From: an uncultured Collinsella sp.
GTDB lineage: Bacteria; Actinomycetota; Coriobacteriia; Coriobacteriales; Coriobacteriaceae
DNA: 20,985 nucleotides
NCBI GenBank assembly: GCA_900547655.1
Contig: URHQ01000032.1
Location: forward strand, 1-20,985
Direction: 5' to 3'
The translations under genes and the position numbers were made by a program. The notes below the pieces were generated by a model, which saw only the letters and a list, made by a program, of their open reading frames with translations, was not told where the DNA came from and did not search any database. Shown one piece after another: positions 7,182-15,094 of this stretch (position 1 is the stretch's first letter; each line of letters opens with the position of its first letter).

Positions 7182-7262
7182 AGGGACAGGTTTATTTTGG
7201 TAGGTTTTATCAGGGGAAACGACATTTGCCCATATAAAACCGACCAAAATAAACCTGTCCCT
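7182..7262. repeat. Long inverted repeat between valS and clpX
   Basis: Arms 7182-7210 and 7234-7262 (29 bp, one mismatch), beginning AGGGACAGGTTTATTTTGG, around a 23-base loop. It is AT-richer than its surroundings and has no T-run or ORF. With the 6994-7106 hairpin and the clpX hairpin it fills most of the 337-bp gap between valS and clpX. Confidence 0.92.
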
Positions 7263-7268
7263 AAATGG

Positions 7269-7298
7269 CAGGCCCCGCGGTGGTTGCCGCGGGGCCTG
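7269..7298 (-). terminator. GC-rich hairpin 3' of clpX (probable terminator)
   Basis: Arms CAGGCCCCGCGG (7269-7280) and the exact complement (7287-7298) with loop TGGTTG, 12 bp after the clpX stop. The stem is strong, but the following minus-strand sequence (CCATTTAGG) is a poor U-tract, so termination may be partial or Rho-assisted. Confidence 0.65.
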
Positions 7299-7310
7299 GA
7301 TTCAAGCTAT

Positions 7311-8720
7311 TTACCCGTAGATGCGTTGGGGCTGTTCTTCGCCCTTTACGGAAGCTTCGGTCACGACGACCTTGGTGACGCCCTCCTCGCTGGGCAGGTC
7401 GAACATCGTCTGCTGCAGCACGTCCTCGCAGATGGAACGCAGGCCGCGGGCGCCGGTCTTGCGGGCAAGCGCCATACGGGCGATCTCGTGCAGGGCGGCG
7501 TCCTCAAACTCAAGCTCAACGTCCTCGAGCTGGAACATTTTGCGGTACTGGCGCACCACGGCGTTCTTGGGCTCGGTCAGGATCGACACCAGGTCGTCCT
7601 CGTCGAGCGCCTGCGTCTGGGTGACGACGGGCGTACGGCCCACGAACTCGGGGATCATGCCAAAGGCGTTGAGGTCCTGCGGGAGCACCTGACGCAGCAG
7701 GTCGTTCTCGTCGACCGAGGTGGGGCCGGCGATCTCAGAGTTAAAGCCCACGCCCTTGTTGCCCACGCGATCGGCGATGATCTTGTCCAGACCCACAAAG
7801 GCACCACCACAGATGAACAGGATGTTGGTCGTATCGATCTGCAGCAGCTCCTGCTGGGGATGCTTGCGGCCGCCGGTGGGCGGAACGCTGGCCACCGTAC
7901 CCTCAAGAATCTTAAGCAGCGCCTGTTGAACGCCCTCGCCCGAAACATCGCGGGTGATGGAGAGGTTCTCGGCCTTGCGGGCGATCTTGTCGATCTCGTC
8001 CACGTAGATAATGCCCACCTGTGCGCGCTCGATATCGCCATCGGCAGCATTGATGAGCTTGAGCAGGATGTTCTCCACGTCCTCGCCCACGTAGCCGGCC
8101 TCGGTAAGCGCGGTAGCGTCGGCGATGGCAAACGGCACCTCGAGGATGCGCGCGAGCGTCTGGGCCAGCAGGGTCTTACCGGTACCGGTGGGACCGAGCA
8201 GCAAGATGTTGGACTTGGCGAGCTCCACCTCGTCCATATCATCGTCGAGCTGCGAGTCCAAGCCGTCGTCAAAGGCAGACACCGCGGCGCCGCCCTCAAT
8301 CACGCGGCGATAGTGGTTGTACACGGCCACCGACATGGCGCGCTTGGCGTCCTCCTGGCCCATGACATAAGCCGAAAGTTCGTCATAGATCTCGTGCGGC
8401 GTCGGCACATGCGTGATGACCTGGCGAGCGTCGTCCTCCAGCTCAAAACCCTCGGCCTCAGGATCTACAGCAGGCTGACCGGCAGCCTGACCATGGTCGT
8501 TGAGGAAGCCCGGCAGTTTGCCGTTGCGGGCAGCGTCCATAAAGTCCGAAGCAAGCGACTCCTCAAGGATCTCGGAGCAGGCGGCGACGCACTCGTCACA
8601 GATAAAGATGTTGGTCGGGCCCTTTACGAGGCGACGAACCTGGCCCTGCTCTTTTCCGCAAAAGGAGCAGCGGATGGGGTTGCCGTTCTCGTCAAAGTTG
8701 TCCTGCATGTTACCTGCCAT
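7311..8720 (-). CDS. clpX: ATP-dependent Clp protease ATP-binding subunit ClpX
   Basis: A hexameric AAA+ unfoldase that feeds substrates to ClpP in the cytoplasm. The N-terminal zinc domain has C18, C21, C41 and C44. Walker A is GPTGTGKT, followed by the pore loop YVGEDVENIL, Walker B IIYVDEIDKIA, the FVGRTPVV segment and ARKTGARGLRSI in the C-terminal sensor-2 region. The length of 469 is longer than the E. coli protein because of an acidic linker after the zinc domain (about residues 65-100). ATG at 8720 begins one base after the clpP stop, with AAGGA in the end of clpP, so the two genes are co-translated. The protein ends EEQPQRIYG. Confidence 0.97.
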   Translation of the reverse strand: MAGNMQDNFDENGNPIRCSFCGKEQGQVRRLVKGPTNIFICDECVAACSEILEESLASDFMDAARNGKLPGFLNDHGQAAGQPAVDPEAEGFELEDDARQVITHVPTPHEIYDELSAYVMGQEDAKRAMSVAVYNHYRRVIEGGAAVSAFDDGLDSQLDDDMDEVELAKSNILLLGPTGTGKTLLAQTLARILEVPFAIADATALTEAGYVGEDVENILLKLINAADGDIERAQVGIIYVDEIDKIARKAENLSITRDVSGEGVQQALLKILEGTVASVPPTGGRKHPQQELLQIDTTNILFICGGAFVGLDKIIADRVGNKGVGFNSEIAGPTSVDENDLLRQVLPQDLNAFGMIPEFVGRTPVVTQTQALDEDDLVSILTEPKNAVVRQYRKMFQLEDVELEFEDAALHEIARMALARKTGARGLRSICEDVLQQTMFDLPSEEGVTKVVVTEASVKGEEQPQRIYG

Positions 8721-8721
8721 C

Positions 8722-9342
8722 CTAGGCGTCCTTCGCGGCGAGATCGCGCGAGGTGACGATGCGGTCGATTAGACCGTAGTCAAGGGCCTCGGCAGCCGTG
8801 AGGTAGTTGTCGCGCTCGGTGTCGGCCTGGACCTTCTCGATGGGCTGGCCCGAGGCGTCGGACAGGATCTGGTTGAGCTCGCGGCGAGTCTTCTTGATCT
8901 CCTCGGCCACGATCTCGATCTCGGTCTGCTGACCCTGGGCACCGCCGCTGGGCTGGTGAATCATGACCTTGGAGTGCGGCAGGCAGAAGCGCTTGCCCTT
9001 GGCGCCGGCCGAAAGCAGCACGGCTGCCATAGACGCGGCCATACCGACGCAAATGGTCGAGACCTGCGGCTTAATGAAGTTCATAGTGTCAAGAATCGCC
9101 AGGCCGGAGTAGACCTCGCCACCGGGCGAATTGATGTAGAGCGAGATATCCTTCTCGGCATCTTGGCTCTCAAGATGCAGCAGCTGGGCAACGACCAGGT
9201 TGGCGCTGACGGAGTTGATCTCCTCGCCCAAGAAGATGATGCGGTCGTTGAGCAGGCGCGAATAGATATCGTAGCTGCGCTCGCCGCGCGGCGTCTGCTC
9301 GATAACGTATGGCACGAGGGCGGAATCGAACTTAGCGATCAT
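8722..9342 (-). CDS. clpP: ATP-dependent Clp protease proteolytic subunit ClpP
   Basis: A serine peptidase of 206 residues forming the tetradecameric chamber docked by ClpX. The catalytic triad is visible: S104 in GMAASMAA, H129 in MIHQPSGG and D178 in TERDNYL. I chose ATG at 9342 (MIAKFDS), which has GGAG six bases upstream. ATGs at 9348 and 9354 and a TTG at 9372 keep the frame open but overlap or precede that ribosome binding site. The usual GMAASMG has A in place of the second G. It sits upstream of clpX in the common tig-clpP-clpX order, with a hairpin between it and tig. Confidence 0.95.
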   Translation of the reverse strand: MIAKFDSALVPYVIEQTPRGERSYDIYSRLLNDRIIFLGEEINSVSANLVVAQLLHLESQDAEKDISLYINSPGGEVYSGLAILDTMNFIKPQVSTICVGMAASMAAVLLSAGAKGKRFCLPHSKVMIHQPSGGAQGQQTEIEIVAEEIKKTRRELNQILSDASGQPIEKVQADTERDNYLTAAEALDYGLIDRIVTSRDLAAKDA

Positions 9343-9388
9343 ACGCATCTCCATTTCTCTCTTGCGGACCAAATTGGTTCTAGATAAA

Positions 9389-9429
9389 CGTACGGTGCCC
9401 GCATGCTATGCATTGGCTGGCACCGTACG
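9389..9429 (-). terminator. Hairpin between tig and clpP
   Basis: Arms CGTACGGTGCC (9389-9399) and the exact complement (9419-9429), with an inner GCATGCTATGC. On the minus strand the stem is followed by TTTATCT. It could be a weak terminator that uncouples tig from clpP, or a 5' leader structure of clpP. Confidence 0.5.
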
Positions 9430-9505
9430 AAGCAACCGGATAACCGGTGTATAACTTTACCCCATCACGGGCACACGCATGCGCTCGCGGGCAAGGTGGC
9501 GAGAA

Positions 9506-10804
9506 TTACTCGGCGTCCTTGGCGGTCTCGTCGACCTCGGTCACCTTGGCGTTCTCGACCAGGTGGTCGACAGCCTTGGAGCGACGGATGGACTCGCGGA
9601 CGGCAGGCATGCGGCCATCGGCGATGAACTCGGCCTTGGAAGCCTCGACGTCCTTGACGCCGGCCTTCTCGAACTCGGCGTTGATGTCGTCCTCGGTAAC
9701 CTCAATCTTGAGCTCACGAGCGAGGGCGTCGAGCGCCAGGGACTCACGGGCAACGTCGTTGGCCTGCTTGTGCAGGTCGCCGATGAACTGCTCCATGGTC
9801 AGGCCGGAAGCGGGCAGCCAGGTGTCCAGCGTCATGCCACGGGCAGCGAGGTTGGACAGGAAGTTCTGGCCAAGCTCCTCAAAGACGGACTGCTCGTAGT
9901 CGGCGTCCATCTCGTCGAGCTGCAGGCGCTCGGCGAGAGCGGAGACGCAACGGTTCTCCTTCTCGGCCGGGAGGCGGGAAGCCTTGTCCTGCTCGATCTC
10001 GATCTTGATGGCGTCGCGCATAGCGTCGATGCTGTCGAAGCCAAAGTCGGACTTGACGAGCTCATCGGTGAGCTCCGGGGTGTTGCGGACCTTGATGCCC
10101 TTGACGGTGACCTCGACGGTGTGGGTCTCGGCCTCCTCGCCCTCCTCGACCTCGTCGGTCCAGGTGACGGTCTTGACGTCGTCAACGTTAGCGCCAATCA
10201 GGGCCTCGTTGAACTCCTTGGGGTTGCTGTCGCTACCGGCGATGAGCATGCGGCCCTCGGCGGCAAAGTTGTCGGCGTTCTCGACGGCCTTGAGGTCGAC
10301 GGTGACGTAGTCCTCGGCCTCGACGGCGCGACCCTCGACGTCCTCGAAGGTGGCACGGTAGTTGAGGAGCATCTCGACCTGGTTGTTGATCTCGGACTCG
10401 GTGACCTCTGCAGGGGGCATCTCGATCTCGACAGCGTCGAAGGAGGAGAGCTCGGCAGCGGGACGCAGGGAGAACTCGACGGTGTAGGTGTAGTCCTCGT
10501 GATCCTTGGCGAGGTCGAGCTCCTTGTAGTCACCGTTCTTGGTGGGGACGATGTCCAGCTCGTTGAGGACGGCGGGCTCGTTGGCGGCGATCAGGTCGTT
10601 GGTGGCCTGAGCGAGGGTAGCCTCGGCGCCAAGAGCGGAGTCGATGACCGGACGGGGGGCCTTGCCGGCACGGAAGCCCGGGAAGCGGTACTTCTTGGCG
10701 GTGTCCTTGTAAGCCTTCTTGATCGCGGCGTCGACGTCGGCGGCCGGGATGGTGACCGTAGCGGTGAGCTTAGCGTCCTTGACGTCAGAAGCGGTGATGT
10801 TCAA
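9506..10804 (-). CDS. tig: Trigger factor (ribosome-associated chaperone, peptidyl-prolyl isomerase)
   Basis: Binds the ribosome exit tunnel and folds nascent chains. The ribosome-binding signature GFRAGKAP falls at residues 43-50 if translation starts at TTG 10804, the same numbering as in E. coli. The FKBP-like domain (about 150-240) has an acidic loop (DEVEEGEEAE), and the C-terminal SurA-like helical domain follows. The product is 432 residues, a normal length. The start is supported by AGGAGG six bases upstream; an ATG at 10819 contains that ribosome binding site, and an upstream start at 10861 adds sequence without family similarity. The sequence is strongly acidic. It is first in the tig-clpP-clpX series. 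Confidence 0.95.
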   Translation of the reverse strand: MNITASDVKDAKLTATVTIPAADVDAAIKKAYKDTAKKYRFPGFRAGKAPRPVIDSALGAEATLAQATNDLIAANEPAVLNELDIVPTKNGDYKELDLAKDHEDYTYTVEFSLRPAAELSSFDAVEIEMPPAEVTESEINNQVEMLLNYRATFEDVEGRAVEAEDYVTVDLKAVENADNFAAEGRMLIAGSDSNPKEFNEALIGANVDDVKTVTWTDEVEEGEEAETHTVEVTVKGIKVRNTPELTDELVKSDFGFDSIDAMRDAIKIEIEQDKASRLPAEKENRCVSALAERLQLDEMDADYEQSVFEELGQNFLSNLAARGMTLDTWLPASGLTMEQFIGDLHKQANDVARESLALDALARELKIEVTEDDINAEFEKAGVKDVEASKAEFIADGRMPAVRESIRRSKAVDHLVENAKVTEVDETAKDAE

Positions 10805-10810
10805 CACGTT

Positions 10811-10816
10811 CCTCCT
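10811..10816 (-). promoter_or_regulatory. Ribosome binding site deciding the tig start
   Basis: A perfect AGGAGG on the minus strand is followed by AACGTG and then TTG at 10804. Six-base spacing favours TTG over the GTG at 10807 (three bases) and over the ATG at 10819, which lies upstream of the site. Confidence 0.7.
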
Positions 10817-10895
10817 CATACTGCCCAGCTTATCTGAGGTGCTGGTACCTTTATGCAACAAAGTGTCGCGACGGCCAGGGCCGACGCAAGTGCGA

Positions 10896-10979
10896 TGGTG
10901 CGGGCGAAAGGACTCGAACCTTCACGGGAATCCCACCAGAACCTAAATCTGGCGCGTCTACCAATTCCGCCACGCCCGC
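10896..10979 (-). tRNA. tRNA-Leu (anticodon UAG)
   Basis: 84 bases including encoded CCA. Acceptor GCGGGCG pairs with CGCCCGC. The anticodon stem CCAGA/TCTGG encloses TTTAGGT, giving anticodon TAG for the CUA codon. A long class II variable arm (TGGGATTCCCGT) and the T-loop TTCGAGT confirm a leucine tRNA. It lies upstream of tig on the same strand. A GC hairpin with one mismatch (about 10867-10887) follows but has no T-run. Confidence 0.97.
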
Positions 10980-11065
10980 ATGAGCGCACAGACTAGGAAT
11001 GATAGCAGATACGAACGGCAAGCGCACGCACACCTTTTACAAGCTCACGACCTCACCACGAGTGC

Positions 11066-11089
11066 AAAAAGCGGGACGAGTTGCCCCGC
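11066..11089 (-). terminator. Intrinsic terminator of the molybdenum hydroxylase operon
   Basis: On the minus strand GCGGGGC-AACTC-GTCCCGC is followed at once by TTTTT. Seven stem pairs, one of them G-U. It lies about 30 bp after the stop of the fused FeS/Mo subunit. Confidence 0.85.
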
Positions 11090-11119
11090 CCCGCCAATTA
11101 CGACTTGTTCGCTGACCCG

Positions 11120-13951
11120 CTACTCCCCCAGCAGGGCCTTCTCGGGCGTGATCGGTAACGAGCGCACCTGGTGGCCGGTGGCGTGCGCCACGGCCGAGGC
11201 CACGGCGGCGAGTGGCGTGTTGATGACGACCTCGCCGATCGACTTGGCACCAAACGGACCCGTCGGCTCGTAGCTCGGCTCAAAGGCCACGCGAATGCTG
11301 CCGATATCCAGGCGCGTGGGCAGCTTGTAGCTCATAAAGTTGCCGGTGCGCAGGCGACCGCGGTCGTCGTGCTCGACGATCTCGTAGAGCGCGTGACCGA
11401 TACCCTGGGCAATGCCGCCCTCGGCCTGGACGCGCGCGAGCGCCTCGTTGATCACGGTGCCGCAGTCCACGGCCGCCGCGTAGTCCACCACGGTCACCTT
11501 GCCGGTGGCCTTGTCGACCTCGACCTCGGCAATGCCGGCCATAAACGGCGGGGGCGAAACGGGCAGGCAGGCAGAGGCATGCGAGGTGAGCGCGTCGCCG
11601 CCCGCGATGTTCTTTACGCACAGGTTGGCAAAGTCGCGCAGCGTGAGGTAGCGGTTCTGCTCGCGCGCGGCACGCTCGTCGGACAGGCGCACGTACTGGC
11701 CATCGAAGACCACATCGGCGGCGTCCACGTCCCACATCTGAGCGGCCTTGGCGCAGATCTTCTCACGCAGCTCGGTCGCGGCGTTCTTGGCTGCCAGACC
11801 TGTCACGTACGTGCCCGAGCTCGCGTACGAGCCGGCATCGAACGGCGACACGTCGGTGTCCACGCCGCGCACCACGATCAGCGAGCTCTCCACGCCCAAC
11901 TCCTCGGCGGCAATCTGCGCCAGGATCGTGTCGACGCCCATGCCGTTATCGGTGGCGCCGGTGCCGATGGTAATGAAGCCGTCCTCTTCAAGGCGCATGT
12001 CGATGCCGGCGATATCCACGTTGGAAATACCCGAGCCCTGCATGGTGAGCGCACAGCCCAGGGCACGCACGCGGTCACCCAGGTCCACGGCCAGCGGCTT
12101 GTCGCGCCAGCCGATCATGTCCATCGCGCGCAGCAGGCAGCGGTCGAGCGCGCAGGCATTGAGCTTCTCGTTGTAGTACTGCGGCATGATCTCGCCCTCG
12201 TGCACCATGTTCTTAAGGCGCAGGTCAGCGGGGTCCATATGCAGCATGTCGGCGAGCTCGTTGACGGCACTTTCCACAGCAAACTGGCCCTGGGTGGCAC
12301 CGTAGCCGCGATACGCACCGCCTCGGTTGGTGTTGGTGTAGACGGCGTCCCAGCTAAAGCGGCTCGCCTTCACATGGTTGTAAATCGGCAGGCTCTTGTG
12401 ACCCGAGAGGCCGATCGTCGTGGTGGCGTGCTCGCCATACGCGCCAGCATTGGACAGCGTGTGCAGGTCGATGGCCGTGATGGTGCCGTCGTTCATGGCG
12501 CCCAGCTTAACGGTCATCTGCATCTGGTGGCGCGAGTTGCCCGCGGTGATGGTCTCCTCGCGGGTGTAGCAGCAGTAGCTCGGACGACCGGTCTGCTGGG
12601 TGACGAATGCCACGAAGATCTCGCAGCAGCCCGTCTGCTTGGAGCCAAAGCCACCGCCGATGCGCGGCTTAATGACCTGCACCTGCGACTGCGGGATATC
12701 GAGCGACTGAGCGACCATGCGGCGCACGTGGAAGGGCACCTGCGTAGAGGTGGTCACCGAGATACGCCCAAACGCGTCGGTCGTCGCGAAGGCGCGGAAG
12801 GTTTCCATGGGCGCGGTCTGCGTGGCCTGGCTGGTGTAGGTGCGGGTGAAGACGATGTCGCTCTGGGCGAAGGCCTCGTCCAAGTCGCCAAAATCGCTGG
12901 TACCGCTGCACACCAGGTTGCGCGGAACATCGCCGCCCTGCGGGAACATAAAGGTCACGTCGCCCTCGGGGTGGACCACGATGTCGTTATCGAGCGCCTT
13001 GGTAAAGTCGAGCAGGGGCTCAAGCACCTCGTAGTCGACCTTGATGAGCTTGAGCGCCTTGTCGGCGGCCTCCTCAGTCTCGGCGGCGACGATCGCCACC
13101 TCCTCGTTTTGGTAACGGACGAGGTTCTCGAGAATCAGGCGGTCGTAAGGCGAAGGCTGCGGATAACTCTGACCGGCGATGGTAAAGCGGCGCTGGGGCA
13201 CGTCCTCGTAGGTGTAGACGCCCACCACGCCGGGCACCTTCAGGGCGCGCGACGTATCGATGGAGCGGATCTTGGCGCGGGCATACGGGCTGCGTTTGAG
13301 CTTGACGATGAGCGCGCCGGCGGGCACCAGGTCGCCCGTGTAGACGGGACGGCCTTCGAGCAGCGCCTTCGAGTCCTTCTTGGGCTGCTTGTGAGTGATC
13401 TGCTTGTAGGAGACACCGTCGGAGCTGGTGTTATTGACCGGCAGCTCGGGCATCTCAAAGCCCACCTGCACGCCGGACTCGTTAAGGAAGCGCACGATGG
13501 CGCGCAGCTGGCTCTCGTAGCCGCTGCAGCGGCAAAGGTTGCCGGCGAGCTGGCGCGACAGCTCCTCACGCGTGGCGACGAGGCTCGGGTCCTGCTTGGC
13601 GGCGCGGGCAAGCGCCAGCACGTTCATGATGAGGCCGGGGGCGCAAAAACCGCACTGCTCGGCGCCTTCGGCAGCCATCGCCCGGGCGAGCGCCTCGGAC
13701 TCGGCCTTGAGGCCCTCGAGCGTGGTGATGGAGCGGCCCTCGACGCGCGCGGCGGGAACCGAGCAGCTCAGCACCGGGTCGCCGTCGAGCCATACCGTGC
13801 ACAGGCCGCAGTTGGTGGTCTCGCAGGCGCAGCGCACCGACGCGCAACCCTGCTCGCGCAGCAGCGCAAAGAGCATGGTGTCGGGGGCAATCTGAACCTT
13901 GACCTTGCGGCCGTTGAGCGTAAAGGAAAGATCGATGAGTTTGGCAGCCAT
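11120..13951 (-). CDS. Xanthine dehydrogenase-family molybdenum hydroxylase, fused 2Fe-2S and molybdopterin subunits
   Basis: A 943-residue cytoplasmic enzyme subunit that hydroxylates a purine or other N-heterocycle or aldehyde and passes electrons through two 2Fe-2S clusters. The first cluster ligands are C43, C48, C51 and C63; the second are C100, C103, C140 and C142 (CGFCAPG and CRC). After a linker (about 165-195) comes the large subunit with GGGFGSKQ, AYRGYGATQGQFAVE and the terminal GAKSIGE that supplies the catalytic glutamate. Two extra cysteines (C36, C41) lie next to the first cluster. Fusion of the small and large subunits is seen in the group annotated as selenium-dependent xanthine dehydrogenase, but substrate and selenium use cannot be read from the sequence. 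Its ATG overlaps the upstream stop by one base (TAATG), with GAGGTG before it. Confidence 0.93.
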   Translation of the reverse strand: MAAKLIDLSFTLNGRKVKVQIAPDTMLFALLREQGCASVRCACETTNCGLCTVWLDGDPVLSCSVPAARVEGRSITTLEGLKAESEALARAMAAEGAEQCGFCAPGLIMNVLALARAAKQDPSLVATREELSRQLAGNLCRCSGYESQLRAIVRFLNESGVQVGFEMPELPVNNTSSDGVSYKQITHKQPKKDSKALLEGRPVYTGDLVPAGALIVKLKRSPYARAKIRSIDTSRALKVPGVVGVYTYEDVPQRRFTIAGQSYPQPSPYDRLILENLVRYQNEEVAIVAAETEEAADKALKLIKVDYEVLEPLLDFTKALDNDIVVHPEGDVTFMFPQGGDVPRNLVCSGTSDFGDLDEAFAQSDIVFTRTYTSQATQTAPMETFRAFATTDAFGRISVTTSTQVPFHVRRMVAQSLDIPQSQVQVIKPRIGGGFGSKQTGCCEIFVAFVTQQTGRPSYCCYTREETITAGNSRHQMQMTVKLGAMNDGTITAIDLHTLSNAGAYGEHATTTIGLSGHKSLPIYNHVKASRFSWDAVYTNTNRGGAYRGYGATQGQFAVESAVNELADMLHMDPADLRLKNMVHEGEIMPQYYNEKLNACALDRCLLRAMDMIGWRDKPLAVDLGDRVRALGCALTMQGSGISNVDIAGIDMRLEEDGFITIGTGATDNGMGVDTILAQIAAEELGVESSLIVVRGVDTDVSPFDAGSYASSGTYVTGLAAKNAATELREKICAKAAQMWDVDAADVVFDGQYVRLSDERAAREQNRYLTLRDFANLCVKNIAGGDALTSHASACLPVSPPPFMAGIAEVEVDKATGKVTVVDYAAAVDCGTVINEALARVQAEGGIAQGIGHALYEIVEHDDRGRLRTGNFMSYKLPTRLDIGSIRVAFEPSYEPTGPFGAKSIGEVVINTPLAAVASAVAHATGHQVRSLPITPEKALLGE

Positions 13952-14865
13952 TAGCGCACCTCGCTAGAATCGACGCCGGGCACGCGGCGGCAGGAATACT
14001 CGTCCGTGGCAAACTTAGGCACTTGCACGGTCTCGAGCTCGCGGGCAAGCGCGGCCGAAAGCTCGATGACAGCGGCGCGGCGCACGGCCTGGACGGCAAG
14101 CGGGGCCGAGATGCGGCGGCGGTAGTCGGCCGAGCCCCACAGGTTGGTGCCGTAGCTCAGGGCACGCACGGATGCGGCCAGGGCACGCAGCTCGTCCTCG
14201 GAAGGCCGCTCGTTCACCAGGCCGCATGCCTCGCCCTGCAGCAGGGTCGCACGCAGCGGGCGGGCACCCACAGTGACATGCCAGCTGTTGTCCCACCAGG
14301 CGGCGGTGACGTTTAAGGAGGGGAAGTCGGTCGCGGCCTTGCGCACGGCCTCGTAGCTCGCACGGTAATCGTGCTTGACGACCACGACATGCTCGATAAC
14401 GTCGCGCACGTAGCCCATGTTCACGAACTCGGCGAGCGGCACGCGGCCGGCGCCCGTCAGCTCAACATAGGAATCGAGCGCGAGGAAGGCAGTGAGCACG
14501 TCCGAGAAGCCAAAGCGGCCGTAAATGCTGCCGCCCACCGTGGCGGTATTGCGCAACTGCACGCCCACGATGTCGTGAACGGCAAACTCAAAGACATGGT
14601 TGACAAGCGCGTTGAGCTCGGCATGACGCTCGAGCTGACGCAGGGTACACATAGCACCGATGCGAAACTCGGTCTCGGTCTCCTCGATCTGATCGAGTCC
14701 GCAGGCCGAAAGGTCAATCGCCGTCGCGACGCGACGCGAGCCCAGGCGCATCCAAATGCCACCGCCCACAATCTTGTTGTTGCGGTTCTTCTGTAAGAGC
14801 TCATAGGCTTCGGCCGCGTTTCCAACACGGACGTAGGTACCGAACTTGAGCACGTTCTCCCCCAT
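13951..14865 (-). CDS. FAD-binding subunit of molybdenum hydroxylase (XdhB/CoxM type)
   Basis: A 304-residue medium subunit carrying FAD and handing electrons to NAD or another acceptor. IVGGGIWMRLG (about residues 32-42) and NTATVGGSIYGRFGFSD (about 106-122) are the two flavin pyrophosphate-binding loops of the CO dehydrogenase flavoprotein family. The C-terminal third matches the CoxM C-terminal domain, with PLRATLLQGEACGL inside. It is first in a two-gene operon and is coupled to the next gene by a TAATG overlap. The start is uncertain: ATG at 14865 has only GAAGAG adjacent, while a GTG five codons in has GGGGGAG before it. No accessory genes (mocA, xdhC-like, yqeB or yqeC) are in the window. 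Confidence 0.92.
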   Translation of the reverse strand: MGENVLKFGTYVRVGNAAEAYELLQKNRNNKIVGGGIWMRLGSRRVATAIDLSACGLDQIEETETEFRIGAMCTLRQLERHAELNALVNHVFEFAVHDIVGVQLRNTATVGGSIYGRFGFSDVLTAFLALDSYVELTGAGRVPLAEFVNMGYVRDVIEHVVVVKHDYRASYEAVRKAATDFPSLNVTAAWWDNSWHVTVGARPLRATLLQGEACGLVNERPSEDELRALAASVRALSYGTNLWGSADYRRRISAPLAVQAVRRAAVIELSAALARELETVQVPKFATDEYSCRRVPGVDSSEVR

Positions 14866-14944
14866 CTCTTCACTTGTCCAGTACTTTTAAGTGTACCAAA
14901 CGAGGGGCCGCACACCGTTTTAGGACAAAATCCACCCACCCATC

Positions 14945-15019
14945 CATAACTTGCGGTGATATACGGACTGATTAACCGTTCTGGAACGCAAAACAGTCCG
15001 TATATCACCGCAAGTTATG
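14945..15019. repeat. TTGCGGTGA palindrome family, copy 3
   Basis: Perfect 26-bp arms, 14945-14970 and 14994-15019, around a 23-base loop. This copy has TATATCACC where copy 1 has TATTTCACC, with the compensating change in the other arm. The right flank continues AGGAG. It lies between the FAD subunit start and the gdhA terminator. Confidence 0.95.
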
Positions 15020-15035
15020 AGGAGTCCTCCGGGAT

Positions 15036-15068
15036 AGAAAAGGCTCCCAGCCAGATAGCTGGGAGCCT
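15036..15068 (-). terminator. Intrinsic terminator of gdhA
   Basis: On the minus strand AGGCTCCCAGC (15068-15058) and GCTGGGAGCCT (15051-15041) form a perfect 11-bp stem with loop TATCTG, followed by a T-rich tract (TTTCT). It begins 26 bp past the gdhA stop and precedes palindrome copy 3, so that palindrome is not needed as the terminator here. Confidence 0.9.
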
Positions 15069-15094
15069 CATCACATGCTATGTCGAGCGAAGAT

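Noticed and set aside
4901..7237. A 778-residue plus-strand open frame opposite valS
   Set aside because: Antisense shadow of valS codon bias; it continues through the palindromes with no credible ribosome binding site or similarity.
9479..10837. A long plus-strand open frame opposite tig
   Set aside because: Leu/Gly/Asp/Val-rich antisense shadow of an acidic high-GC gene.
11171..13954. A 927-residue open frame on the plus strand opposite the molybdenum hydroxylase gene
   Set aside because: It mirrors the coding frame of a high-GC gene and has Arg/Gly/His/Val-rich composition with no recognisable domain; the minus-strand protein has all its family motifs.
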